A DNA stretch of 64,000 bases, from contig WNKI01000001.1 of NCBI GenBank assembly GCA_015350385.1, forward strand, positions 2,447,178 to 2,511,177, given 5' to 3'. Shown one piece after another: positions 46,473-55,868 of this stretch; positions within the stretch are counted from its first letter, which is position 1; the number at the start of each line of letters is the position of its first letter. Source of the DNA: Aculops lycopersici. Lineage: Eukaryota; Arthropoda; Arachnida; Trombidiformes; Eriophyidae. The position numbers and the translations under genes were made by a program. The notes below the pieces were generated by a model. It saw only the letters and a program-made list of their open reading frames with translations. It searched no databases and was not told where the DNA came from.

Positions 46473-48676
46473 TCTTTCTCTTTCAATCTCAATTTATCTC
46501 ACCACTCAAGTCCTAGCACTATAGTCTTGCCAAATTCTATTGTCATTATTAGTGTTGTTGTTGTTGATTTGTTGTTGTTTTTGATGTTGTTATTGTTGTT
46601 CTAGCTCTAGCATCATCATCATAATCATCATACGAGTTGTTGTTGTCATCGTCCTCTATGAGAGACATTGTCTTTGTTGCCCCATCGTTTGCCCCGCCAG
46701 AGCCATCAGAGTCTTGAAACGAATTTGTATCTTATCACTTTCGACCACTTGAACGGCCCGTTGGCGACTCCACGAACGCCAACGCAACGAGTCTCTACGA
46801 TGGTTGTTGTGGTATTGTGGAATAAAAATGGGATCTCTTACTCTCTCTCAGAGTAAAGCTGAAGAAGATAAACTCAATTCTAGACGATGACAACTTGACT
46901 TGAGCTTAACGAGGCGCCTTGTACAACCGCTAAGCTCGGAACACACTTCGCGTCTATAGTCCTTTCGCTCATCCGGCGCTATGTGCCTAGACACATGACA
47001 GTGCTACCAATATCTAGCCACCCGATTGGACACAGTCTAGATGATTTTTTATTGATGGGTGTTCATCATTTTCTGAACTTGAATAGGTCATGTCATTCAT
47101 GATACAACCTTTGAACATTGGGTCAGCCACCAGTCCAAGTTTTCCTTAAAGTGCAATATAAACCTTCAGTCTTTTGAACTACTCTGCAAGACAAACTCGC
47201 CGCGCTAACTTACTTTTAAATAGTCTTATAATGAAGCTGGTATCTCGATTTCTGGTCTAGTTTCGATAAAAGCATCCTAAAACAAGGATCATCACCATCT
47301 CTTTGGCGGCCAAGCTCACGAATAGAAGTAGAGTTGTGGCTTCCGCTCGTATCGAGCGGAAGTATGATAATAATTTCCGAGGAGCATCTCGAGCCGCCAA
47401 TCACATCAGCTCGTTCATAGATGGCAGGAAGTCAATTTGTTCAAGGTCTTCGGAGTGGCTGGGATGTATATAGGAAAGCTATAAGAGGGGATTCGAGACT
47501 AGCTTAGAATGAATTCCACTGGATCACTGTAGTATTGTCCATTCAGTACCTATCAACAATCAACCTCGGCAGTTGTCCGAAAGCGCAGATTGGATTAGTT
47601 ATATTCCAAAGAAAAGATTCAAACGGTTCATACCAGACCTGTTTAGAAAGTATTGCTCAATTGGGGAATCTGAGTTTATTCAAAATTTGGCGCTAAAATA
47701 GTTGTGCGCTTGCGCTGGAAGGCGCCTCCGTAGTGTTTCGCAAATTGCGAATCGCAATAGATAAAATTGCACTGAAATTACGTTCACTGCAGGAAAAAAA
47801 TGTAAACAACAGGATTCATTAACCTCAAAAAGTGCAGCAAGAATCAGCGCGAGAATCGTATCTGGCCACTAATTATAAACAGCCACCGATTGCAGGCTCT
47901 ATTGTCGTCACCATATTAGCTTTAATCTCTGCTCGCTTTGAAGTTCCATCTGATCCCATTCCACCTTTATATCTAGGACAATCAAGACTCTCTCCTCGTG
48001 TGTTCTAAAGAGGACAATAGAGAATCTCGTAGTTATCTTGTGGGAAAACCATCTAGAAATTGTAATTATTTTCGGCGGCTGTTCTGAACTGGACCTTAAC
48101 GCAGTGTCAAACTTTCTGTACATTCCATGGCTTCGTATGGCATCTCAAGGTTATAACATCCCTCACTGACAGCTTACAATTGTGGCTAGCCAAAAGCTTC
48201 GCTAAATCTCAATTCCCACCTGCAGGTCGCTACTAGTGCTGACAGAACGTGAAACATTGCTATAGCCTCACAGGATCATAAGCCACTTGTAACACCATAC
48301 GAAACCCTAGTTTGCCACTCTATCACGCAGCACAAGTTGTGGTGGTATATTTTGTGAATTATTTGCAATATATCGACATATAGATAAGATAGACCACCGG
48401 CTTCGCCAATACAAGTAAGGAAGATGAACAATTTAGGCAGCTACAAATTTATTCATCACCAGATATCATCACTATTATTGCACTCGACCTATTGGTATAA
48501 TTCGAAACTAGGGAATCTCTAATTATTGATGACAGAAAGAAGCAAAAATAGTGTCGCGTTCGCATTAAATACACTAATCTCACCTCTCATGTGAGAGAAA
48601 TCACAGGCGACCTGGAGGAGCAGGAAAATCAAACCCATTATCTTAACGAGTGCGACATTACTAATTCCAGACCAAA
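45234..48676. other. Long non-coding interval with CT microsatellites
   Basis: No gene is supported over 3.4 kb. It holds a GTTGTTGTT tract (45246-45262), a GC-rich palindromic stretch GCGCGCGCTAGCGCGC (46101-46116), a CTCTCTTT array (46434-46492) and TTG repeats (46553-46600). The overlapping frames at 45509-46031 on both strands are antisense images of each other. A short GGAAG/CTTCC inverted pair lies near 47339-47363. The left edge should hold the promoter of the kinase at 45233. Confidence 0.45.
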
Positions 48677-50152
48677 ATGTCGTATCAGAACCCCACGAAA
48701 GCCAGCATTCCAATCACAGATCACGACTTGGCACCAGAAACTAATACTACCTCAGTAGCAGAAGCAGTAACAACAACAACAACTATAACGACCACCATGA
48801 AACCATCGACCCAATCATCGATGTCAACTCATCAAACCCAATCTCACCTCCCCACTAGCAGCCAATTTCGTGCCATTAGTCGCAATAATAGTAACACTAG
48901 TACCGCTAGTAGCAGCAATAAGGGTGACTTTAGTTCAACTATCTCAACGGCTAATAGTGTTGCCTCGAGTAGAAGTCAAAAAGCCAAGCATCAGTTCATA
49001 GACCACAGGCAGCTGTTAGCTCAATGTAGCCCTGGCGGCGGCACTGGCAACCCCTCGTCGCCGATAAGATCATTTCAACGAGCTACCATAAGCTCGGTGG
49101 TGAAAACGCGCGCATTTGATAATAATCCAATTTTGCAAGGTTTGTTAGCATCAGCCGCGACACCGTCTGGACAAAACTCAGTCTCAAGCTCGCAAACGCC
49201 GTCGCCACATTCCACTCCAGTCTTCTCAAGATCAAGGAGTCTTAGGATGTCCGAGGGCCCACACAGATATCAGCATAGCCCGTCGCATTATAGCCGGGCC
49301 AGCAGTAGGACACCTGAAATATATAGCTTTAACTCGGGTGATATGTCAAATTGTTTGCATGAGTCACAACTCAAATTGGCCGAGCTCAACAAGGAAAAGC
49401 TGGAATTGAATGAGAGTGTTGAATTCTTGGAAAACGAACGTCAGGTTCTCATTGACTCGATTAAGGAGCTAAAGGACTCTCTTCATCATGATAGATCTCA
49501 CTACAAGAAAGAGATCGAGGATCTTAAAAAGCAACTAACAGATTGCATTGCGGCTAAAGTAAAGGCCGAAAGTCTATTGACTAGAAACGACATGAGGATG
49601 AACGACAGCCAATTTAAGCAAGATAAGATTCATGAGGAGCTAGCGGACAAAGATAAGCAAATTGAATCTCTAAAAAGATGTCTAGGGATGACAATGAAAG
49701 AGAATGAGGAATTATCAGCTCTAAACAATGAGTTTAAGCATATGTTAACTGAGAAATTGAAATACAATGGTTCAGTATCAGCCCATGCCCCTCTTGGCAA
49801 TAATGAAGCGGCTGATTGTTTATCGATTGTAACCGAAATGGCGAGACTTCGCCTGGAGCTCAATGAAAAGGATAAGACGATCGAAAAGTTGAGTGCTCTG
49901 AGACGTGACTTTATCGGAAATAATTTGCCAACAAAAACAACATCACAATCATTGCAACAACAACTGTCGACGACGTGCAGTGAAGTTGATACTTTGAACA
50001 AATTTTTAGATCAAACTGTTGAGTGCATCAAAGGATGGCCAGAGGAGCTTGCCGGCTCAAAGCACGTACAAGATCTTATGAAATCACTATTAAGCCAGTA
50101 CAAACCCGAGCAAGACTCACTGGCCTTGAAGCTCGAGAATATGCATTTGTAG
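48677..50152 (+). CDS. Disordered plus coiled-coil protein, family not recognised
   Basis: A 491-residue single-exon protein. Residues 1-225 are Ser/Thr/Gln-rich and probably disordered, with many Ser-Pro sites (SPGG, SPIRS, PSPHSTPVFSRSRS) that could be phosphorylated by proline-directed kinases. Residues ~230-355 form a heptad-type coiled coil (LAELNKEKLELNESVEFLEN, ESLKRCLGMTMKENEELSAL). A second coiled segment lies at ~380-410, and a C-terminal helical part (FLDQTVECIKGWPEEL) follows. No signal peptide or membrane segment is seen. The layout suits a cytoskeletal, centrosomal or scaffold protein, but no specific family is claimed. Confidence 0.7.
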   Translation: MSYQNPTKASIPITDHDLAPETNTTSVAEAVTTTTTITTTMKPSTQSSMSTHQTQSHLPTSSQFRAISRNNSNTSTASSSNKGDFSSTISTANSVASSRSQKAKHQFIDHRQLLAQCSPGGGTGNPSSPIRSFQRATISSVVKTRAFDNNPILQGLLASAATPSGQNSVSSSQTPSPHSTPVFSRSRSLRMSEGPHRYQHSPSHYSRASSRTPEIYSFNSGDMSNCLHESQLKLAELNKEKLELNESVEFLENERQVLIDSIKELKDSLHHDRSHYKKEIEDLKKQLTDCIAAKVKAESLLTRNDMRMNDSQFKQDKIHEELADKDKQIESLKRCLGMTMKENEELSALNNEFKHMLTEKLKYNGSVSAHAPLGNNEAADCLSIVTEMARLRLELNEKDKTIEKLSALRRDFIGNNLPTKTTSQSLQQQLSTTCSEVDTLNKFLDQTVECIKGWPEELAGSKHVQDLMKSLLSQYKPEQDSLALKLENMHL

Positions 50153-50317
50153 AGAGATGTATTGTAATTGTTAGTAACCGATCTCACAAGCAACCGTACT
50201 AAATAATCATATCGGACAAAAACCTATGTTACACATTAGGTTCCCCTCTAAATTTAAGATCTGCTCGACTTCTTATTCATCCGAGTCCATTCTTTTGCAC
50301 ATGTCTCTACTTGTTGC

Positions 50318-50668
50318 ACGACGAGGGCGGCATTCATCACATTGCCCTGTACACATCGGATATTGTTCATGCCGTCAGGTGGCTCCGCGAGCACCGAGTT
50401 TATCAACACCCCCAACGTCTACTATGACCAACTTGAACAACGTCTCAAGTCGGCGACCATTCAGAAGGGTCCCAAGGTTTTGCGCGAGCTAAAGATTCTC
50501 ATTGACTAAGACGATCAAGGCTACCTGTTCACCAAGCCGCTAGAGGACAGGCCAACGCTTTTCATCGAGATCATCCAGCGCCACAATCACCAAGGTTTCG
50601 GTGTTGGCAACTTCAAGAGTTTGTTTGAGTCTATTGAAGCTGAGCAAAAGGCCAGAGGTAATCTGTGA
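50318..50668 (+). pseudogene. HPD: 4-hydroxyphenylpyruvate dioxygenase, C-terminal pseudogene fragment
   Basis: Conceptual translation gives unmistakable HPD C-terminal motifs in two frames: IHHIALYTSDIVHAVRWLRE, then after a one-frame shift near 50395 FINTPNVYYDQLEQRLKSA, LRELKILID, a TAA stop at 50507-50509, and EDRPTLFIEIIQRHNHQGFG with GVGNFKSLFESIEAEQKARG, ending at TGA 50666. It covers about 115 of the usual ~390 residues. The frameshift and the internal stop make it non-functional. The conserved metal-ligand His and Glu of this region remain readable. HPD degrades tyrosine via homogentisate. A functional copy, if any, must lie elsewhere. Confidence 0.85.
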
Positions 50669-50940
50669 GAGTTCGTCTATCTTGGCTTGTCGCCGCTTGC
50701 TACTCGAATTCATCCGAGTACCATGTTTGGCAAGTGCTCAATTAGTTAATCAGTCAATGGAAAGAATAAAAACTTAATAATTTCTGCAGTCAACTTATTT
50801 ACTACTAGTCGGTTACCTTGGCTCTCCTCGAGGTTATGCGACTTCTCGGGAGACTACACTCCGACTGGCTCCGCTTCGCCTTCGCTCCCTGATAGGCATC
50901 CTCGGTTTAGTCGCTAGCTAAATAAAATTGTGCCCCTCAG

Positions 50941-51283
50941 CACTGGTGATTCCAATCCAAATGTAGTCAACAGAACGACAAACCTAATCAATAACAGTCT
51001 CAATCTCGATATCTCACCTGCTACCCTCGAGGCCCTAAAAACCCTATCCTCACTTGGAGCTGGTGATGGAATTGAGCGGCTGACCAACTGTGATAAACTG
51101 ACGGCAAGTCTGGATCAAATAAGAGCCAAGAAGAACATGAATCTCTTTGAGAAACTCGACAAGATCCGACAGGACTTCAGTGGACTTAATCATAAGATTG
51201 CACAGATGGAGGAGTCAATCACGGATCTCAAAGAGGTCACGAGCAATCTAGTCAAATCACTGCCACCTGATAACGATGGTTAA
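50941..51283 (+). CDS. Small coiled-coil protein, probable last exon
   Basis: An open frame of ~113 residues with no ATG at its 5' end: the frame enters from a CCCCTCAG that looks like a 3' splice site, so this is read as a terminal exon. The product contains LDISPATLEALKTLSSLG and a clear amphipathic helix (KNMNLFEKLDKIRQDFSGLN, IAQMEESITDLKEVTSNLVK) ending at TAA 51281-51283. No family is recognised. The upstream exon was not found; it might lie within or beyond the HPD fragment. Codon pattern and helix periodicity argue it is coding. Confidence 0.45.
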
Positions 51284-51631
51284 TGTCATCAAAAACAGCT
51301 ACACATACAATGGATTTACATCTATACTGCTACTTAGATTGCAAATCTCATCAGCCATATAAAAGATATCATCAAATCCAATCGAAGAATGGAACCATGA
51401 AAATCTCAGCTATTTACTGCACTTAATTCCATAGATTCCGTGAACAAATTCAAATGCAATATTCATATGCTAATAATGAAAGATGATTATTTCGTTTAAC
51501 TCAATACAATTCGAACTCGAGATTGTAACAATCGCTGACTAATATTTAATATGTATATGTGTGAATCCACCAGGATAAATATATGTAGCTCATATAATAA
51601 TAAACCTCAATCAACATCATCATTTGATAAG
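51284..51631. other. Non-coding interval between convergent genes
   Basis: AT-rich, with AATAAA-like motifs on both strands near 51575-51610. It is read as the 3' UTRs of the flanking genes. Confidence 0.45.
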
Positions 51632-51991
51632 TTACCAGTGGTACTTGTGCATCCTATGATTTCTGTAGACACTGTAAGAGCCCAACATAGAGCAGGTACA
51701 TAGTATGAATATAAATTGATTGAATCCCTTCACAGGCGAACCATATCTGGGCTGGATCCAGGTGTGATTCCACTTATGAATGCCACGGCTAATTGCAGCA
51801 ATGATCGCTTGAGGAGTCTTGTTTTGTTTAGCAATGTATTGCTTCAACTCACCAAGCTTGACATCTTGGAACTTGATGTCCTTTGGGCCATAGTTGACCC
51901 ATGGATAGTAAGGTCCGTGTACCTTGCGGTTGTACTCCTTTGGGTAGTTGCCAAATACTGGGCAATATCCTTCAGGGTGCTTTCCGCTCAT
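51632..51991 (-). CDS. ATP5MF: Mitochondrial ATP synthase subunit f
   Basis: A 119-residue protein from the ATG at 51991 (MSGKHPEGYCP). Diagnostic segments are YPKEYNRKVHGPYYPWVNYG, VKLGELKQYIAKQNKTP, a short basic amphipathic region, then one membrane helix (FNQFIFILCTCSMLGSYSVY) and the C-terminal HRMHKYHW, which matches the KYHW end of animal subunit f. It is an accessory subunit of the Fo membrane sector in the inner mitochondrial membrane. A longer reading from 52042 would add 17 hydrophobic residues not typical of the family, so the downstream ATG is preferred. It shares a ~340-bp promoter with UBXN1. Confidence 0.9.
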   Translation of the reverse strand: MSGKHPEGYCPVFGNYPKEYNRKVHGPYYPWVNYGPKDIKFQDVKLGELKQYIAKQNKTPQAIIAAISRGIHKWNHTWIQPRYGSPVKGFNQFIFILCTCSMLGSYSVYRNHRMHKYHW

Positions 51992-52332
51992 CTTCGTGAA
52001 TTCGTAGAAGAATATTCCAAATAATAAATTGTCGAGATTCAATTAGAAATCTCACGTTGAGATAAAATGTAAGTTGATCTAATGGTTTGAAGTGGCATCT
52101 TGCTGATGGCGCGTCAAAGCGGCAATTCCATTCAGCGCAGCGACCGCAGCTTCGTAAAAAGAACCGTCTGCACCGCGAGAAATTTCACACAGAAGAGACA
52201 TTGCGAGGTAAAAACAATCGGCGTCTAAGGTCCAAATCAACTGTGAATTGAAAATCATCTATCGATTTATTTTATTATTTTAACAATCAGGCTTGAGATT
52301 AAGTCGCTGAATCTACTCTAGACGCCTCAAAC

Positions 52333-53046
52333 ATGGATACAAAATCTAATGCTACTGTTGACACGCAAAATGAGGTGGCTGGTGGGCAGGAGGAGACGGC
52401 AGCCAACATGGCGGCTAGAAAGAAGATAACCGTCGAAGAGGCTCAGCGTTTGATTACCGAAAAGAGAGTTCAGAGAACTGAGGAGGAGAGGAAGAAGGCC
52501 ATAGAGGACGAGAAGAGACGTCGTATTGATGGCCAGAAGATGGCGGAAACTCGACAGGAGCTGCAAGATCAAGAGCGTATTCGCTTGGCTCAGCAAATTA
52601 GACGAGAAAAATTGGAGAAGGAAGCACATCATAAGAAAGTATTGGCTCAGATAGCTGCAGATCGCGAGGCGATGGCCAACAGGAACAAGCAAAAACAACA
52701 GCAACCTGGGGCATCGGCAAGCAAAACATCGACTTCAACAACGCCAACAACAACACCCGCCAAACCAAGGGCATCATCGACCGAATGTAGATTGGCCCTC
52801 CGCTTTCCAGATGGATCCACTAAGGTACAAAAGTTTTCACCTCAGGAGCAGCTTGCTGCTGTAAGATTATTCGTGCAAACAGAGAAGCCAACATACACAA
52901 GTGTGATTGAATTTGTTGCTCCGCCAAACAAGAAACTATCTGGTGACATGATGGACCAAACTCTTGAGAGCCTTGGTCTTTGTCCAGCCTCTAGACTTGA
53001 GGTCAAGTTTACAGGCAACCCAGACGTTTGGGAGGATTTGGACTGA
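52333..53046 (+). CDS. UBXN1: UBX-domain protein 1-like p97 cofactor, UBA domain not seen
   Basis: A 237-residue single-exon protein. Residues ~25-125 form a highly charged coiled coil (RLITEKRVQRTEEERKKAIE, REKLEKEAHHKKVLAQIAAD) as in UBXN1/SAKS1. After a Ser/Thr-rich linker, the C-terminal UBX domain begins CRLALRFPDGSTKVQKF, continues EQLAAVRLFVQTEK and ends SLGLCPASRLEVKF. UBX domains bind the N-domain of the AAA ATPase p97/VCP and link it to ubiquitylated clients. The N-terminal ubiquitin-binding UBA domain of vertebrate UBXN1 is not present before the coiled coil (only ~25 residues precede it). It is head-to-head with the ATP synthase f gene. Confidence 0.85.
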   Translation: MDTKSNATVDTQNEVAGGQEETAANMAARKKITVEEAQRLITEKRVQRTEEERKKAIEDEKRRRIDGQKMAETRQELQDQERIRLAQQIRREKLEKEAHHKKVLAQIAADREAMANRNKQKQQQPGASASKTSTSTTPTTTPAKPRASSTECRLALRFPDGSTKVQKFSPQEQLAAVRLFVQTEKPTYTSVIEFVAPPNKKLSGDMMDQTLESLGLCPASRLEVKFTGNPDVWEDLD

Positions 53047-53623
53047 TGTAAGCCAATTAGGTGGGATGAATTTGGATGAGATAACTATAATGGCGCAATC
53101 CGAGATAACTAGATCCGATGGCTATCGTGAGCTAGGTTCACTTAGATTCTTCATTCATCCGAAGTAGTCTACCTATCAAAGTCAGTTTAGCCGATGATGA
53201 TTAAACTATAATCACCTTTCGGGAAGATTACACAAGGTCCCTTCCTCTTACGCTCAGAAATAGAGTGTTGTTTAGTAAAGTCATCTAATTTTGACCAGCA
53301 TAACCATCACAATGAAATGAGTCGTCAGCTACTTATACATCTCAAAAGATATCTGTAGTGTTGCAAAAAATAATAATTTTGATTTTTACAAACCTAATGT
53401 TATCCCTCAGAATAAAGAGACACATAATGTTCCAGAGTAGATTATGTCTTGTATTATATGTTCTATCTTACGCTGCCGGTCATGGTAACAGGTAAATTAT
53501 AATTAGCTGTCATATTATCGAATGCATTACACGGGGCCCGATTAGTGCGTAACACATTTTGCGCTAACAAAGTTGAGTTCATGATGACAGCTCACATCTG
53601 TGACTGCCAACATGTTCGTGTAG
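53047..53623. other. Non-coding flank left of the retrotransposon
   Basis: Mostly the presumed UBXN1 3' UTR with AT-rich sequence. One possible short exon at 53427-53490 encodes a signal-peptide-like stretch (FQSRLCLVLYVLSYAAGHG) ending at a consensus donor CAGGTAAAT. No downstream exon could be joined to it before the LTR at 53624, so it is not called a gene. Confidence 0.35.
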
Positions 53624-53822
53624 TGTAATGCCGCTCTCTCGCGGTGCGCAGGCCCGACAACGCCCTCCTACCCGAATACTTGTAGATCCCGACCTCCCGA
53701 CGGCTTATATATACCGCTCACAATAAACAGACCGCGACAGTCACATCGCAGACATTCATTCTCCAATACTAAACCGTGTAACGTGCGCAACCTTCCTTAT
53801 TTTTGATCCCTCCGGCATAACA
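53624..53822 (+). repeat. 5' LTR (199 bp)
   Basis: It starts TGTAATGCCGCTCTCTCG and ends CTCCGGCATAACA. It includes a TATA-like TTATATATA (53705-53713) and an AATAAA (53722-53727) placed as a compact promoter plus poly(A) signal. It is base-for-base the same as the 3' copy by visual comparison. Confidence 0.97.
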
Positions 53823-53824
53823 CA

Positions 53825-53840
53825 TGGTAGCAGGGGAAGG
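53825..53840 (+). other. Primer-binding site, initiator Met tRNA type
   Basis: Two bases after the 5' LTR, TGGTAGCAGGGGAAGG matches 14 of 16 bases of the complement of the eukaryotic initiator tRNA-Met 3' end (TGGTAGCAGAGGATGG). This tRNA is a known primer of several LTR retrotransposon lineages. Confidence 0.75.
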
Positions 53841-53955
53841 TTGTGAGAGGTAAGTACAACGTGGTTCCGGTTTAGTATCAGCATCATCGAGAAGTTAAAG
53901 TATAGTCACCAGTGATAAGTCAATTAGTGCATCAATTAATTCGACCAGCAAGTAA

Positions 53956-55311
53956 ATGTATAAATTAACTCCAAAAATCAAAGCAAGAAAAACAGTTAAC
54001 GACCGAAAAGACGAACTAAAAATCGAAATCATGTCGCAACTCGACGACTCACCAAAGCATACGAAACAAGTTCCACCTGAGGACGCTATTGCTCTGATGG
54101 CCCGATGCCTAGAGAAGCTGGCTAATTCGTCTTCCAATCAGATGGCCACTACCCTAGCTAGCATCAACCCGCCGCAATTTTCAGGTGCTCCGGGCGAGGA
54201 CCTTAACAACTTCCTCGCCAACTTTAATAGAGAAACTTTGGCCCTTGGTGACGATCTCAAGTGTATCGCATTGACCAAGTCGTTAACGCTAGACGCTGCC
54301 GTTTGGGCTAGAAATAGCCGAGAGCTAGCTGAAGCAGGAAACGATTGGTCCGAGGTAGTCAAAGCGCTAAAAGCTAGATTTGGCGATGCTAGCTCCAACT
54401 CTAAGAAGCTAGAGAAACTAACGAGACTCAAGTTCGACGCTAATAAGAAAACTCTAATCTCGTACGTCGAGAACTTCAATGAGCTCTACCGTTCTGTCCA
54501 TCCGGAAACTCCAGTCTCCCTCATCCTCCTCAATCTCAACTCGAAACTACCAGCTAGCGTCAAGTACCAACTCGAAATCATCGAGCCTGATTGGCTGGAC
54601 TACACCAGCATGAGCCAGTTCTATTCATTAGTTAAACGCGTCGATAAGGCTCTCCAGCTCCATGCTGCTCAAGAGACAGCTAAACAAGCTTCTATCGACG
54701 ATCTCGCCACTCTCGTAAGAGACTTACACAAGAGACAGGTGACCAAGAGCACCCAAGAGACTCTAGCTGCCGTTGTCCCAAGCTCGCAGCAGAACCAGTC
54801 GCTTCCTCCTCCCCTCACCCAAAGTAATCCCGTTCAGCAGCAACAGGTTCACAACTCCAATACCGCTACACGCGAGCCAAGACAAAACTACCGTTATGAT
54901 TCCGACCGTACTAATTACAACACCAATTGCGACTGCCGCCGCCAAGACCGAGGCCAGCGGTATCAAGACCGAAACAACAGCTACAACAATGATCATCGAC
55001 GCGGCTTAAGGGACACTCGTCAGCACCCCTACCAAAGAGATGCCAACAACAACGGTTCCAATTCTCACCCTAACTACAGACAAAACCAGCAAACCTTTGC
55101 AAACCCGGCCTCAACGAGAGGACCACCACAATTCCCCAACAATAGCGAGCTACCTGACGTAATACGCCGTTATTACGAGCTCTATTCCAAGCCACCTGGC
55201 CCTTGTCCTAACTGCCATAACGGCAACCACTGGGCAAGACATTGTCCATTCCATCTGGCTTTAAATCGGGAAAGGCCCTCGGAGCAGGCGAAGCCGTTGG
55301 CCGAGAAGTGA
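53956..55311 (+). CDS. gag: Retrotransposon Gag
   Basis: A 451-residue frame. Residues ~70-210 resemble the retrotransposon Gag capsid domain (INPPQFSGAPGEDLNNFLAN, an ALTKSLTLDAAVWARN helix, then WSEVVKALKARFGD). After a Gln/Asn/Arg-rich linker comes a CCHC zinc knuckle CPNCHNGNHWARHC (Cys417, Cys420, His425, Cys430) typical of nucleocapsid. ATG 54031 (MSQLDDSPK) is an alternative start; the first ATG at 53956 adds a basic 25-residue leader. The frame ends at TGA 55309. It would package element RNA into virus-like particles. A slippery heptamer before the stop links it to protease. Confidence 0.9.
   Translation: MYKLTPKIKARKTVNDRKDELKIEIMSQLDDSPKHTKQVPPEDAIALMARCLEKLANSSSNQMATTLASINPPQFSGAPGEDLNNFLANFNRETLALGDDLKCIALTKSLTLDAAVWARNSRELAEAGNDWSEVVKALKARFGDASSNSKKLEKLTRLKFDANKKTLISYVENFNELYRSVHPETPVSLILLNLNSKLPASVKYQLEIIEPDWLDYTSMSQFYSLVKRVDKALQLHAAQETAKQASIDDLATLVRDLHKRQVTKSTQETLAAVVPSSQQNQSLPPPLTQSNPVQQQQVHNSNTATREPRQNYRYDSDRTNYNTNCDCRRQDRGQRYQDRNNSYNNDHRRGLRDTRQHPYQRDANNNGSNSHPNYRQNQQTFANPASTRGPPQFPNNSELPDVIRRYYELYSKPPGPCPNCHNGNHWARHCPFHLALNRERPSEQAKPLAEK
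55260..55266 (+). promoter_or_regulatory. Programmed -1 ribosomal frameshift site (gag to protease)
   Basis: T TTA AAT lies exactly in the Gag reading frame and fits the X XXY YYZ rule for -1 slippage. The protease frame is open from this point. About 11 nt downstream CTCGG (55278-55282) can pair with CCGAG (55301-55305), enclosing a small GGC/GCC stem, as expected of a stimulatory structure. The Gag stop lies 43 nt downstream. Confidence 0.7.
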
Positions 55312-55619
55312 TTTTCGCCACTCTCAATGCAACTCCGTCACTAATTACAACTAACCTGTTAGCCAACAACACTCCGGTCACTGCTATTATCGACAGCGGA
55401 GCCACTGCTTGCTTCGTTACTGCCCACCTGCTGACAACTTGGCAGAATCAACTCACCTTATCCGACGCATTAGTCACTGCTAAGGTTGCCAACCAGAGTG
55501 ATATAATCATTTCTAAAAGCGTCCAAATCTCTATTGCTACTAAAGAACAGTTGCTACCCACAAAGGTCACCTTTCTGGTCATCCCCACCGAACAAGCACT
55601 GTATAACTTGTTGAGCTGA
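55266..55619 (+). CDS. Retrotransposon aspartic protease, interrupted before its last motif
   Basis: This is read in the -1 frame relative to Gag. The catalytic motif AIIDSGATACFVTAHLL is present. The domain proceeds through TFLVIPTEQALYNLL and meets a TGA at 55617. The conserved closing motif of retropepsins (ILGLD) is found in the same frame only at 55872-55886, after ~258 bp of unrelated AT-rich sequence. The product from this frame would therefore lack its last strand and helix. It normally cuts Gag and Gag-Pol. Confidence 0.8.
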   Translation, partial: SGKALGAGEAVGREVIFATLNATPSLITTNLLANNTPVTAIIDSGATACFVTAHLLTTWQNQLTLSDALVTAKVANQSDIIISKSVQISIATKEQLLPTKVTFLVIPTEQALYNLLS

Positions 55620-55868
55620 GGAGAACAAAGAGGCGGGGGCATGCACACAAAAAGTAACTGCCCCAGTTCTTTGTTCTCCTCAACGCATACGCTCATCTCC
55701 TCGTACATACGTACAAAAAAAACGGTTACAAAAAAAAATATATACACACGAATAAACATATATATAAAAAAAATTACAAAAAATATATTTAAACTAGAAA
55801 GCTCCTTTCCTTTTTTTTATCTTCCTTTTTCTCCCCTTTTTCATCCAAAACAACAACATAACTATCAC
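55608..55868 (+). repeat. AT-rich insertion with stem-loop inside the protease region
   Basis: About 258 bp separate the protease body from its ILGLD motif, and the frame is the same on both sides. The left end is a stem-loop: TGAGGAGAACAAAGA pairs with TCTTTGTTCTCCTCA, and the inner GGGGCA pairs with TGCCCC. The rest is homopolymer-rich (runs of A and T) with a pyrimidine tract near 55800-55845. GT-AG intron boundaries that keep the frame were not found. Confidence 0.55.
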
